Counted from the first letter of the stretch, positions 16,564 through 28,603 are shown. The stretch: DNA of 64,000 nucleotides from Chitinophagaceae bacterium (GCA_016706055.1 JADJKL010000003.1:186001-250000), one strand, 5' to 3'. Notes: generated by a model not told the origin, from the letters alone. Numbers and translations: made by a program.

Positions 16564-19500
16564 ATGAAAGGATTTTCATTCCAATGCCTACGTATTGCCT
16601 TTTACCTGCTACCGTTATTATTTCTCAGTAATTTTGGAAACTCTCAGACGCATACTAAGAAAACTGTTAGTATACCTAATGGTCGTTGTAATGGCTATTG
16701 GGAATATCTGCCAATAAATTATAATTCGAATACTACTGCCAAGTACCCATTGATTATTTATATACATGGTGCAGGATCATATGGAAATGGATCTTCATCC
16801 GCACTAGACCTTGTAGCAAGAGAAGGCGTTACAAGAATTATCAATCTGAATCTTTTTCCATCCACATTTATTGTAAATGGGCAAGTAACTTCGTTTATTG
16901 CTATTTCACCTCAGTTTATTAGTAAACCAACACCACAGGAGATTGGCAAGGTTATAGATTTTATTCTAAATCGGGGATATAGAATAGACTCAAAAAGAAT
17001 CTATTTAACTGGCTTTAGTAATGGCGGGGATGGGGTATGGAAAGCTCCTTATAATCTCGCAGCCGCTGAGCGATTAACGGCTATTATTCCAGTTGCCGGG
17101 TATAATAGTCCATATTATGACACTACAGCAAAATTTATTGCAGCAGGGAATTTGCCTGTTTGGGCCGTTCATTCTCCATCCGATGGAGTTCCTATTCTTT
17201 GGACAACTAATATGGTCAATAAGATTAAGAGCTTTAATCCACAGGTGCCCCCGGTATTTACAAAACCGGCAGGACTTACTCATGAACAAACACATGAAGT
17301 TGTATATGACCCATCATACAGGCCAAATGGGAAAAATTTTTACGAATGGTGTCTTCAGTATACAAGAAATGTAAATGCACCACCTTTGGCAAATGCTGGC
17401 AATGATTTGACAATTACCTATCCGTTACGGCAAGTAACTCTTAACGGTAATGCATCTTCTGACCCCGACAATGATCCTTTAGTCTATTCATGGCGTAAAA
17501 CAACCGGTCCATCTTCATTTAATTTTAATAATAGTTCAATTTCCAATCCAACAGTTAGCAATCTTGTTGCCGGAACATATCAATTTGAATTAACAGTAAC
17601 AGATATCGCAAATAATTCTGATAAGGATTCTGTGTTAGTAACAGTTGTAAATCCAACACCTAACATATTGCCAATTGCTATTGCTGAAAATGATATAACT
17701 ATCGCAACACCAATGCCCATTAGTTTAATCGGCAGCAATTCTTATGATATTGATGGAATTATTGAAACATATTTCTGGAGTAAAATTTCAGGCCCTTCTC
17801 AATTTACCATACAAAATCCTGCATTAAGCAATACGGGCATTTCAAATCTAAGAGCTGGTATCTATAAATTTCAACTTTTAGTTTCTGATAACCAAGGGGG
17901 AACTGGTTTTGATACTGTTGTCATTACCGTGTTGAATAATTTGCCCAATATACCACCCATAGCCAATGCAGGTTCTGATCAAACAATTACATTGCCATTG
18001 AATAGCGTATCGTTATCAGGTAATGGCTCAAGTGATATTGATGGTAATATTGTTTCATATTTTTGGAGGCAAATAAATGGGCCATCAAATGCGGCTTTAG
18101 GCTCACCTGATAATTCTACTACAAATGCAGGCAATCTTTTAGTGGGTACTTATCAGTTTGAATTGACAGTGATGGATGATAGTACTTCATCCGATAAGGA
18201 CACAGTACAGATTGGAGTAAACCCAATTCCTGTTGTTACTCAGAAATTTATAAAAGTAAATATATATGGAGGTTCATTTCCTGCCGGAACAGGATGGAAC
18301 AATTGGAATGTGCTAAATAATCTAACGCTGGGTAGTACAACATACTCTGATGGAACAAATTCGTCAATGACAGCGGTACTGAATTTAAGTAGTGCAGTTT
18401 CCGATAACGGTTCAACTTATCCTGTCACTATGTGTCCTATAGAAGTTGGAAGAACGACCAGTTATAGTACTGTTGTAAGAACGATTACACTTTCTGGGTT
18501 AAATAATAATAGGGAGTATAGTCTTGAAGTGTATGCCAGCAGGGCTAAAACGGGCAACTCAACCAGATTTACAGTAGGAAGCTCATCAGTATCCATAAAT
18601 ACAGATTACAATTATTCAAATAAAGCTTTGTTTACTAGTATTACACCTGTAAATGGAAAGGTTGTTTTAAAGATTGAAAGACTGGCCAATTATAACTATA
18701 TCAATGGATTTATTTTGACAGAACTTGATGGCAGTCCACCACCAAACCAGTCGCCAGTAGCAGTTGCCGGGAATTCACAAACTATTACATTGCCGAACTC
18801 GTCTGTTACACTTAATGGCTCATTATCATATGATCCGGATGGCACCATTGTTTCTTACAATTGGACCAAATTATCTGGGCCTTCTGCAGTTATAAATTCA
18901 AATAATTCAGCAATCACAACCGTTAGCCAGTTGACTCAAGGAGTTTATTTATTCCAGCTTACAGTCACAGATAATATTGGAGCTACTGCTAGTTCTAATG
19001 TACAGGTAATTGTTAATGAGGAATATATTCCACCTGTAGGACAAGATTCACTTAATTGCGGAAAAATATTTAAAATAGTTGTACTTGGGTCTTCTACTGC
19101 AATAGGCACTGGAGCAACACCGATTGACAGTGCCTGGGTTAACAAAATGAGGTTTTATGTTAGAGGTAAAAACTTACAAAGCCAGATAATTAATCTTGCC
19201 GCTTCTGGTTTTACAACGTATCATACTTTAAATCCAACAGGGTTTATTCCACTTCCAGGACGACCAGAACCAGATAGTAATCGAAATATTACCAAGGCGC
19301 TTAGCTATAGTCCTGATCTTATTATTATCAACTTACCATCAAACGATAATGCTTCAAATTTCTCGGTACAAGAGCAAATGGACAATTATGAAAGAGCAAT
19401 GGCTCTTGCAAATAGTAATAATACCCCTGTATGGGTTACTACACCACAGCCTAGAAATAATTTTAACTCAACACAAGTAAGTAATCAATTGGCAGTACGA

Positions 19501-21938
19501 GACTGGACTTTACAGCGATTTGCTGAAAAAGCAATTGATTTCTGGGAAGGTATTGCAAATCCTGACGGAACAATTAATGAATTATACAATTTTGATGGAA
19601 TTCATGTCAACACCGCCGGACATCATATTTTTTACTCCAGAGCCGTTGCTGAAAGAATGTTGGATACGCTTTGCTTAAGAAAGAATACAGAGCCAATTGC
19701 TAAGGCAGGTAACGATGTATCAATTCTTTTTCCATTAGATTCATTGCAATTGAATGGTACAGGTTCCACAGATCCGGATGGCTCTATTGTTTCTTATCAA
19801 TGGTTGAAAATTAATGGGCCTTCATGTACGATTATCAATCCCAGCTCTGCCATTACAATGATAACTGGGATGCATGTTGGTGTTTACGAGTTTCAGGTAA
19901 AAGTGACGGATAACTATGGAGCAGTGTCATTTGATTCTGTAACGGCAACTGTTACTTCGCCAATTCCACAACCACCTGTTGCAAATGCAGGTATGGATAC
20001 GGTACTCATATTACCTGTAAATAATACTCAGTTAAATGGGACAGGTTCTTTTGATCCTGATGGAACAATTACATCATATAATTGGAGAGAAGTTGCAGGC
20101 TCATCCACTTATTTATTGACTGACAGTCTTTCTGCAATTGCCAATGTTACGGATATGGAGGCTGGGATTTATATTTTTGAATTAACCGTTTTAGATAGCA
20201 ACGGAATGTTTGATCTTGATTCTGTGACAATTACTGTAGCAGAACCCCCTAATCAACCTCCTGATGCGAATGCAGGTGTAGATTTGGTAATAGCTTATCC
20301 CGGAACTGCAGCACAGTTGAACGGCAGTTTATCAGTAGACAGTGATGGAACTATCGTTGGTTACATGTGGACAAAATTTCCGGGCCTATACCATTTGCAA
20401 TTGATAATATTTCTATCCAAAATCCATTAATTAGCGGGTTAGTGTCTGGTATTTATGTTATGGAGTTAATGGTTATAGATAATGAGGGTGCTATTGGTAA
20501 GGATTCTGTCACAATTAACATTGGTTCGGCACCTAATCAATCGCCAGTTGCTGATGCAGGTAGTGATGAATTTAGGGTGTTGCCTGCAAATTCAGTTTTG
20601 CTGAATGGTAATAATTCGGCTGATCCTGATGGAAACATTGTTTCATATCATTGGATTAAGGTAGCAGGTCCGGCATCCTATTCGTTCAATAATCCTAATT
20701 TGGCTAATCCGGTTATTAGCAATCTTATTGCTGGTATTTATGTAATTGAATTAACTGTAACAGATAACAATGGTGCTATAGATAAAGATTCTGTAGTTAT
20801 AACTGTTTATCCGCCTTTAAATACTTTGCCTATAGCGAATGCAGGAACAGATCAGGTCATAACACTTCCTGTTAATTCTGTAACACTAAATGGGTCGGCA
20901 TCATTTGACAACAACGGAATAATTACATCTTATCAATGGCAGCAATTGACTGGTCCTTCACTAGCGACCATCAATTCTAGCTTCTCTTCGATAACAAATG
21001 CAGGCAATCTTTTAGTGGGTACTTATCAGTTTGAATTGACAGTGATGGATGATAGTACTTCATCCGATAAGGACACAGTACAGATTGTAGTAAGCCCAAT
21101 TCCTGTTGTTACTCAGAAATTTATAAAAGTAAATATGTACGGAGGTTCATTTCCTGCCGGAACAGGATGGAACAATTGGAATGTGCTAAATAATCTAACA
21201 CTGGGTAGTACAACATACTCTGATGGAACAAATTCGTCAATGACAGCGGTACTGAATTTAAGTAGTGCAGTTTCCGATAACGGTTCAACTTATCCGGTCA
21301 CCATGTGTCCTATAGAAGTTGGAAGAACAACCAGTTATAGTACTGTTGTAAGAACGATTACACTTTCTGGGTTAGATAATAATAGGGAGTATAGTCTTGA
21401 AGTGTATGGCAGCCGGGCTAAAACGGGCAATTCAACCAGGTTTACAGTAGGAAGCTCATCAGTATCCATAAATACAGATTATAATTATTCAAATAAAGCT
21501 TTGTTTACTAGTATTACACCTGTAAATGGAAAGGTTGTTTTAAAGGTCGAAAGACTTAATACCTATAATTATATTAATGGATTTATGCTTATTGAAAATG
21601 AAGCTACAGGCAATCGTAGTGCAGGCTATGGGAATGAATTAATCACTCAAACAGAAACTATAAACGAGACTGAGCTTGATCACAAAACTCAAGCTATAGT
21701 TGCTTATCCTAATCCTACCGATGACATATCCGTTATTACATTTAATAGCCCTGCTAAAGGAACTGTAATGGTTTCGATATTTAACATGTATGGCAGATTA
21801 GTTAGGGAATACCAAACGACCAAAGAAGGATTTTCGTTTGCCCATTCATTATCGTTACACGGTCAACCAAAAGGAGTTTATTTCGTGAAATTTAAAATAA
21901 ATGATATTATAAAAATTGCAAAGATATTTAAGCAATAA
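16564..21938 (+). CDS. Giant T9SS surface protein: alpha/beta esterase, SGNH hydrolase, PKD repeats (one frameshift)
   Basis: About 1791 residues once a missing A is restored at 20373-20376. In order: signal peptide; alpha/beta hydrolase of the PHB-depolymerase/esterase type, about 35-270 (IYIHGAGSYG, nucleophile in TGFSNGG, HSPSDG, GLTHEQTHE); PKD repeats; a beta-sandwich module (about 555-720) that may bind carbohydrate; another PKD; SGNH/GDSL hydrolase, about 830-1040 (VLGSSTAIGTG, NLPSNDN, DGIHVNTAGHH); five PKD repeats; a second near-identical copy of the beta-sandwich module; T9SS type A sorting domain (AYPNPTDD to YFVKFKI). It suggests an exported polysaccharide esterase. The two catalytic domains may remove different acyl groups, which is inference. 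It is transcribed alone. Confidence 0.85.
18121..18713 (+). repeat. Intragenic direct repeat, copy A
   Basis: A segment of about 593 bp is nearly identical to 20994-21586 (offset 2873 bp). It encodes the end of a PKD repeat and the whole beta-sandwich module from FIKVNIYGGSFPAGTGWNNW onward. Only scattered substitutions are seen by eye. Confidence 0.9.
20994..21586 (+). repeat. Intragenic direct repeat, copy B
   Basis: Second copy of the 18121-18713 segment, placed just before the T9SS sorting domain. Sharp borders (both start at ACAAATGCAGGC) point to recent duplication or gene conversion inside the gene. Confidence 0.9.
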
Positions 21939-21993
21939 TTTAATTAAAAAAATAAAGAGCTATAGTAGTTGTATAAAATCCTGATTAATTGAT

Positions 21994-23382
21994 TTAAAGT
22001 AAAACTCCTTTTAGCAACATAAATGCAGTGCCAAAATAAATAAGCAAGCCTGTAACATCCACCAACGTAGCAATAAACGGAGTAGAAGATGTGGCAGGGT
22101 CAGCACCTAATCTTTTCAATAATAATGGAAGCATAGAACCCATGATTGTTCCCCATAGTACGACACCAATTATGGCAATGCCAATTGCGAAACCAATCCG
22201 AATGAAATGTTCACCAAAAAGATCAAATGCAAAGTGACCGCCAAAAACGATGAAGAAACCAACGATACCCAACGTAACACCCATTAGCAATCCTGACTTC
22301 ACTTCTCGCTTTGCAATCTGCCACCAGTCTACAACGGCTACTTCGCCTAATGCCATCGCTTGAATAATTAATGTAGCAGCTTGTGATCCACTATTTCCCC
22401 CACTGGAAATAATCAATGGTATAAATGTGGAAAGCACTAATACCTGTTCTAATGTCTCCTGAAAACTTGCCATGGCGGCAATGGTCATTGTTTCTCCAAC
22501 AAATAAAATGATAAGCCAGATTATTCTTTTCTTATATAATTTAAAAATCGGCACATCGAGATAAGGTTCTTCCAAGGCAGAAGTACCTCCCATTTTTTGC
22601 ATATCCTCACTAAACTCTTCACTCGCCACCCAAAGGATGTCATCGATCGTAACAATGCCGAGTAATTCGTTTGACTGACTGATAACAGGTAATGCTACCC
22701 GGTTATTCATTTTAAATATTTCTGCTGCTGTTTCCTGATCATCATTTGCGTTTAGCGAAATGAAACGTTCGTCCATCAGATCAGAAACTTTTTTATCCGG
22801 TGCATTTAAAATAAAATCGCTGATACGGATATCATCCAGCAATTCTCCTTTTTCGTTGATGATATAAATGACGTTGATAGTTTCACTATCCTTACCATAT
22901 TTACGGATGGTGGCAAAAACTTCTTCAATCGTATTCCAGGGATACACATATACATAATCCGGTGTCATCAATCGGCCAATACTATTTTCTGGATAACCTA
23001 ACAATGATAAAGTGATCTTTCTTTCTTCGGGGTCAAGCAATTTGATGAGTTCCCGGACGGTATTACTCGATAGCTCTTCTAAAAAGTCGGTACGGTCATC
23101 CGCTGGTAATTCATTTAGCAGATTTGCTGTTGTGTTGGCGGGTAATTCCTGAATAACTCTTTTCTGTTCCTGTAGATCAAGAATTTTAAAAACACTGGCG
23201 GCACGATGTACCGACATATTCGCTATAATTTGGCTGTCGTATTCTGGAAACTCTTCCACCAGTTGTGCCACATCACTGATATTCTGGTCATCCAAAAATT
23301 GTTTAATGACTAATTTATCCTCCGTTTGAATGATGGATTCAAACTGTTCATGAAATGTTGGTTCTTCCAGTTCCGTTGACAT
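21994..23382 (-). CDS. mgtE: Magnesium transporter MgtE
   Basis: A 462-residue Mg2+ channel. The N-terminal MgtE_N superhelix (about 30-135) is followed by paired CBS domains (about 140-265, with VTIDDILWVASEE near the end) and five membrane helices. The pore signature PLIISSGGNSGSQAATLII and the last-helix DPATSSTPFIATLVD motif are intact. The CBS and N domains sense cytosolic Mg2+ in the family. The gene is transcribed alone. A -7 element lies only 4 bp before the ATG, so the mRNA may be leaderless. Confidence 0.96.
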   Translation of the reverse strand: MSTELEEPTFHEQFESIIQTEDKLVIKQFLDDQNISDVAQLVEEFPEYDSQIIANMSVHRAASVFKILDLQEQKRVIQELPANTTANLLNELPADDRTDFLEELSSNTVRELIKLLDPEERKITLSLLGYPENSIGRLMTPDYVYVYPWNTIEEVFATIRKYGKDSETINVIYIINEKGELLDDIRISDFILNAPDKKVSDLMDERFISLNANDDQETAAEIFKMNNRVALPVISQSNELLGIVTIDDILWVASEEFSEDMQKMGGTSALEEPYLDVPIFKLYKKRIIWLIILFVGETMTIAAMASFQETLEQVLVLSTFIPLIISSGGNSGSQAATLIIQAMALGEVAVVDWWQIAKREVKSGLLMGVTLGIVGFFIVFGGHFAFDLFGEHFIRIGFAIGIAIIGVVLWGTIMGSMLPLLLKRLGADPATSSTPFIATLVDVTGLLIYFGTAFMLLKGVLL

Positions 23383-23386
23383 AAGT

Positions 23387-23394
23387 CAAAAATA
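23387..23394 (-). promoter_or_regulatory. -7 element TATTTTTG abutting the mgtE start
   Basis: TATTTTTG on the minus strand is followed by ACTT and then the mgtE ATG (23380-23382). If used, transcription starts at or next to the start codon. Confidence 0.5.
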
Positions 23395-23455
23395 CGAAGT
23401 CTGACCCGACATGCAGATTACCTTATTTTAAAATGGGGGAGAAAAAACATAGAAA

Positions 23456-23872
23456 ATGTTTTACTTCGTTGAAACAATAATCGGGAAAATGATAGTTCCG
23501 TTTCTATTTATTGCGCCAACCGCATTGATGGGTCGTGGTGTCTATACATCGGAGCATATTGCTGCGGGAACAGTAGTAGAGATTTCGCCGGTGGTAGTAA
23601 TGAGTGCCGAAGAAAGAAAATTGCTAGATCAAACTGCCTTACATGATTATATTTTTGAGTGGGGCGATGACAGTACGCAGTGCTGCATGGCTATGGGCTA
23701 TGTGGCGGTGTATAATCACTCCTACAAAAGCAATTGTGAGTATGTGATGGATTATCCGAATCAGCAAATCAGTATAACAACAGTAAGGGAGATAAAAAAA
23801 GGAGAGGAGTTGTTGATTAATTATAATGGCGATTGGGACGATGAAACGCCGTTATGGTTTAATGCAGAATAG
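23456..23872 (+). CDS. SET-domain protein
   Basis: A small stand-alone SET protein, 138 residues from the ATG at 23456 or 127 from the ATG at 23489. The later start fits better because MIVPFLFIAPTALMGRGVY begins the domain directly. SET motifs are GRGVYTSEHIAAGTVVE, the NHSYKSNCEY motif and GEELLINYNGDW. The family transfers methyl groups from S-adenosylmethionine to lysine, but bacterial short SET proteins have few known substrates. It ends 2 bp before the mutS stop in convergent orientation. Cytoplasmic. Confidence 0.85.
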   Translation: MFYFVETIIGKMIVPFLFIAPTALMGRGVYTSEHIAAGTVVEISPVVVMSAEERKLLDQTALHDYIFEWGDDSTQCCMAMGYVAVYNHSYKSNCEYVMDYPNQQISITTVREIKKGEELLINYNGDWDDETPLWFNAE

Positions 23873-23874
23873 AT

Positions 23875-26495
23875 TTACTTGAGTTTGCTTTTTATCTCCT
23901 GTAATTTCAATAAAGCTTCTACAGGAGTAAGTCTGTTGATATCGGTTCCTTCCAATAGCTTTCTGATTTCTTCAAAAGTTTCGGTGTGTGCATCAAAAAT
24001 AGAGAGTTGCATTTTTGAAGTGGTGATGTTTTACTTATCAGTAATATTTTCAGCTTTTCCATTTTCATGAATACTTTCCAAGTGTAGCAATATTTCATTA
24101 GCTCTGTCAATTAATGATGGTGGCATGCCGGCTATCTTTGCTACATGAATACCAAAACTATGTGTGCTGCCACCTCTTGCCAGTTTGCGGAGGAAGATTA
24201 TTTTATTGCCAACTTCTTTATTCGTTACATGAAAATTTTTTGCACGGGGAAATTTTTCTTCCAGTTCGTTCAACTCATGATAGTGTGTGGCAAATAAAGT
24301 TTTTTGGTTGGTGTGGCGACTGATGCAAATGCTCTGCAATACCCAGGCAATAGAAATACCATCGTAGGTAGATGTGCCACGGCCAATTTCATCCAGCAGA
24401 ATCAGGCTTCTGTCTGTAATATTATTAATGATGGAAGCAGTTTCATTCATCTCTACCATAAACGTAGATTCGCCGCCGCTTAAATTATCCGATGCGCCAA
24501 CTCTGGTAAAAATTTTATCTGTCAAGGAAATCTTTGCTTCTGCCGCTGGAACAAAAGAACCGGTATGTGCCATTAAGGTGATCAATGCTGTTTGCCGTAA
24601 CAGTGCAGATTTACCACTCATATTTGGTCCGGTAAGAATAATGAGTTGTTGTTCTGATTTATTCAATTCCAGATCATTGCCGATATACGATTCTCCAACG
24701 GGTAAATTTCTTTCTATTACTGGATGTCGGCCATCTTTGATGATGAGCTCTTCCCCTTTATGCAGTTGTGGTTTCTTATATTGAAATTGAATAGCATTAT
24801 TGGCAAAGCAACAAAGACAATCCTGTATCGCTAATAAGTTGCCATTGGTTTGGACCGGTGCTAGATAATCCGACAACTCATTCAGCAATGCTTCAAAAAG
24901 TTCCAGTTCAATCTTTAGAATCTTTTCTTCTGCACCAGTTATTTTTTCTTCGTATTCTTTTAATTCTGCAGTTATATATCGTTCTGCACTAGTGAGTGTT
25001 TGTTTCCGCATCCACTCAGCAGGTACTTTGTTTTTATGCAAATTGGTTACTTCCAGATAATAACCAAACACATTATTAAAACCAATCTTTAATGAACTGA
25101 TGCCTGTTTTTTCTGCTTCTTTTTGTTGCAGTTCAGTCAGGTATTCTTTTCCGCTGGAAGATATTTTTCGAAGATCATCCAAATCATTACTTACCCCGCT
25201 GTTCATCATGCCGCCTTTGGCTGCAATGGCCGGAGGATTGTCAACGATTTCTTTAAATATTTTTTCTGCTATATAAGGACAAGGGTTTAATGCATCGCCC
25301 AATCTTTTTAAATATTCATTGGAAGAAGCAAGGCAAAGCTCTTTAATGGCAGCTACTTGTTTTAATCCTCTGGCTAATTGTAAAACTTCTCTTGGATTAA
25401 TTTTCTTCAAGGGGATTTTAGAAACTAATCGTTCAATATCGCCACATTGTTTCAGGTGTTGTGAAATTTTATTTCTAAACTCTGTTTCTTTTATCAGGTA
25501 TTCAACAGTATCTAGCCGTTCGTTTATTTTCTGAATATCTTTTAATGGAAAAACAATCCAGCGTTTCAATAACCTTGCTCCCATTGGAGAAACGGTATTG
25601 TCCAATACACTTAATAAAGTGTGATTGCCATCTGAGTTGCCATACACTAATTCGAGATTTCGAATGGTGAACCGATCCATCCATAGAAAATCATCCCGAT
25701 CCATCCGTTGCAGCGCAGTGATATGTTGCAGATTCGGATGCTCGGTATCTTTAAATAATGAATGATGGCACCGGCAGCAGTTAATCCATTTTTCATTTCA
25801 TCTACACCAAATCCTTTTAGTGAATGTGTCTGAAAATGTTTCAGCAATATATCTTCTGCATAGGCATTATCAAATATCCATTCGTCTAAAGTGTATGTAT
25901 AAATTTTGCTATTAAAGTATTCTTTAAATTTCTTTTGCTGATGCCGTTGAAAAACAACTTCTGCCGGTTTAAAGCTTTGCAATAATTTATCAGCATATTC
26001 TCTGTCGCCTTCAGCAATAAAAAATTCGCCGGTGGAAATATCAAGGAATGCAAGGCCGTATTGTTCGTTCTCTGCAAAATGAACAGCCGCTAAGAAATTA
26101 TTACTATGATGTTCAAGTAATTTGTCATTCACGGTTGTACCCGGCGTTACCATATCTGTAACGCCTCTTTTCACAATGCCTTTAGCTTGCTTCGGATCTT
26201 CCAGTTGATCACAGATGGCAACACGATGACCTGCTTTAACCAGTTTATGCAAATAGGTATCGAGAGCATGGTGCGGAAAGCCTGCTAATTCTGATGAAGA
26301 AGCGGCGCTACTATTTCTTTTAGTCAGCGTAATGCCTAAAATCCCGGAAGCCAGCACAGCATCCTGTCCGAAGGTTTCATAAAAATCGCCGACACGAAAC
26401 AGCAATATAGCATCCGGATATTTTTGCTTGATAGCCCGGTGCTGCTGCATCATTGGTGTATCGGAAGATTGTGTTTTTGCCATTGTTTGTCCCAT
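23875..26495 (-). CDS. mutS: DNA mismatch repair protein MutS (one frameshift, one in-frame stop)
   Basis: About 873 residues. The mismatch-binding domain has the FYETFGQDA motif (E follows the intercalating Phe). The lever and clamp domains lead to the ATPase with Walker A GPNMSGKSALL, Walker B ILLDEIGRGTST and ATHYHEL. The frame breaks at 25750-25752, where one base is missing after HYLK; restoring it gives 874 codons. A TAA at 24031-24033 then interrupts the same frame, which continues to 23875 with QLSIFDAHTETFEEIR and LTPVEALLKLQEIK, the conserved MutS C-terminus. QLSIF resembles a sliding-clamp-binding motif, so a real stop would remove clamp binding and the tail dimerisation segment. 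Confidence 0.93.
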
Positions 26496-26509
26496 ATCAT
26501 CGGGGCTGA

Positions 26510-26517
26510 CAAATATA
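26510..26517 (-). promoter_or_regulatory. -7 element TATATTTG of mutS
   Basis: TATATTTG on the minus strand, 14 bp upstream of the mutS ATG, back to back with the methyltransferase promoter. Confidence 0.45.
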
Positions 26518-26561
26518 AAGGCTTTAGAGGCATTTATTCAGGAAGTGTAATGCTTGTGAAT

Positions 26562-26569
26562 TACTTTTG
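26562..26569 (+). promoter_or_regulatory. -7 element TACTTTTG of the methyltransferase gene
   Basis: TACTTTTG ends 4 bp before the ATG at 26574, implying a leaderless transcript. Confidence 0.5.
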
Positions 26570-26573
26570 CCCG

Positions 26574-27128
26574 ATGCGAAAACTAGCATGGACGAATTGG
26601 GACGCAAATCGGTAGAAGAAGTGAAGCAATCTGAGAAAACACCCGTAATTGTTGTATTGGAAAATATCCGCAGTGCTTATAATATCGGCAGTGTGTTTCG
26701 TACGGCTGATGCATTTTTGGTAGAAGCCATTTATATTATTGGTTATTCTGCCATTCCCCCACATAAAGAAATAAAGAAAACAGCTTTGGGTGCCGAAGAG
26801 TCTGTTTCTTGAAACATTTACCACTTCTGCAGAAGCTATTACTGAGTTAAGAGCAAATGGATATAATGTGTATGCAGTAGAACAAGCTGAAGGCAGTTAT
26901 AAATTAAACGCCATTGAGTTTGACGCTGATGAAAAAATAGCAGTGATCTTTGGAAATGAAGTAACAGGAGTAGAACAATCAACAATACAACTAACAGATG
27001 GATGTTTAGAAATTCCACAATTGGGAATGAAGCATTCGTTGAATATTGCAACTGCAGCAGGTGTGGTGTTGTGGGAGTTGGTAAGAGGAAGGATGCCCCT
27101 GTCCCCTAAAGGGGAACTTAGGCCATAG
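26574..27128 (+). CDS. SpoU/TrmH-family RNA methyltransferase (frameshifted)
   Basis: Knotted SPOUT methyltransferase that 2'-O-methylates tRNA or rRNA. Family motifs: VVLENIRSAYNIGSVFRTAD (motif 1), IAVIFGNEVTGV (motif 2), and IPQLGMKHSLNIATAAGVV (motif 3, SAM-binding knot). The start is the ATG at 26574, after which one base is missing near 26582-26587 (MRKL then SMDELGRKS). Two more bases are missing near 26811-26819 (VSWKHFTTS expected). Correction gives 186 codons, a normal length. Which nucleotide is methylated cannot be told. Divergent from mutS. Confidence 0.88.
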
Positions 27129-27217
27129 ACTCTTTTATCTATCTAAAAGGTTTAAAGTAAAAAGTGGTTTTCTTTCTTTGTCTTTTCTTTGCGGCTTTGC
27201 GTGAAATAAAATTGAAA

Positions 27218-28149
27218 ATGAGTAAAGTAAAAAATTATCTAAGTCTTATAAAGTTCTCGCATACGATTTTTGCAATGCCTTTTGCATTTATTGGTTTTAT
27301 AATTGGTATCAGTAGTTTGTTGAGCATTCCGTATGTAAAAATTCATAAGGACCTGATTCAGACAACTTGGCAAAAAACAAATGTGTATTTAATTAACAAC
27401 TATTACTTTTTTATTCTGATAGTCCTCTGCATGATATTTGCCCGCAGTGCCGCCATGGCTTTCAACCGTTATCTCGACAGAAATATAGATGCAAAGAATC
27501 CACGGACAGCGATAAGAGAAATTCCAAAAGGGATTATCACTGCAAAAAATGCATTGGCTTTCACAATTGTCAATTGCATATTGTTCATTGCCTGTTGTTT
27601 CTTCATTAACAAACTTTGCTTTTACCTTTCACCTGTTGCATTGGCTGTTGTTTTGGGTTATAGTTATACCAAACGATTTACTCCCCTTTGTCATTTAATA
27701 TTAGGCTTAGGTTTATCACTAGCACCAATCGGGGCATATCTCGCTGTTACCGGTCAGTTTGCTTTATTGCCAATATTATTTTCTATTGCGGTTATTTTTT
27801 GGGTAAGTGGGTTCGATATTATTTATGCATTACAGGATGAAGAGTTTGATAAATCACAACAGTTGTATTCTATTCCGGCATGGGTAGGAAAAGCAAAAGC
27901 GTTAAGTGTATCAGAGTTTTTACATTTACTAAGCGCTGCCACAATTGTATTTGCCGGGTACTATGGGAATTTTGGATGGTTGTACTGGATTGGCACAGCA
28001 ATTTTTGTACTTATGTTAGGTTATCAGCATTCAATCGTTAAACCAAATGATTTGCGCAGGGTAAATCTTTGCATTTATGACAGCAAACGGAATTGCCTCC
28101 AGTTGTTTTCGCCATCTTTGTTATTGCAGATTTATTCATCAATTCCTAA
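27218..28149 (+). CDS. UbiA-family prenyltransferase (two indels near 3' end)
   Basis: Integral membrane aromatic prenyltransferase with about eight helices. The first Asp-rich motif is NRYLDRNIDAKNPRT and the second is DEEFDKSQ, which bind the Mg-polyprenyl diphosphate. The frame shifts at an extra T near 28064-28068 and an extra C near 28098-28103. Without them the C-terminus reads LAFMTANGIASVVFAIFVIADLF and stops at 28149, giving 309 residues. A menaquinone-pathway role (MqnP or MenA/UbiA type) is likely, but the substrate is not certain. ruvX follows 9 bp downstream. Confidence 0.87.
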
Positions 28150-28158
28150 TTCATCATT

Positions 28159-28568
28159 TTGCCAAGAATACTTTGTATAGACTACGGATTAAAAAGAACT
28201 GGCATTGCTGTTACCGATCCGTTGCAGATTATTGCAACGGGGTTAACAACCTTGCATTCAAAAGAATTAATTCCTTTTTTGAAAGATTATTTTATAAAAG
28301 AACAAGTAGAGTTAGTTCTCATCGGTTGGCCAACCAATTGGGACGATAGCAGTACTCATGCCACACCGCTGGTTGAGAAATGTATTAAGGAGTTACAAAA
28401 GAATTTTCCAGTAATGCCTGTTGTAAAAGTAGATGAACGTTATACCTCCAAAATGGCAAAAGCTGCTATGCTCGAAATGGGGATGAAGAAAAAGACCGCC
28501 GGAACAAAGCATTTGTTGATGAAATAGCCGCCACCATCATGTTACAGGAATATTTACGCAATTTATAG
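28159..28568 (+). CDS. ruvX: Putative pre-16S rRNA nuclease / Holliday junction resolvase-like YqgF (RuvX)
   Basis: RNase H-fold nuclease that trims the 16S rRNA 5' end. It begins with a TTG codon in MPRILCIDYGLKRTGIAV, containing the first catalytic Asp. GWPTNWD and VDERYTSKMA follow. The ORF appears to end early at 28527, but one A is missing in the AAAAA run at 28489-28493; the corrected frame ends KALVDEIAATIMLQEYL at 28568, giving 136 residues including the last conserved Asp of DEIAA. Likely co-transcribed with the prenyltransferase. Confidence 0.9.
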
Positions 28569-28603
28569 TTCTTTTTTAGCTACTAAAACACAGTGAAATA
28601 GGT

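Noticed and set aside
26790..27128. Treating the second half of the SpoU-type methyltransferase, and the other split genes, as separate overlapping genes
   Set aside because: Each half holds complementary parts of one known family and the joined lengths are normal, so they are one gene broken by indels.
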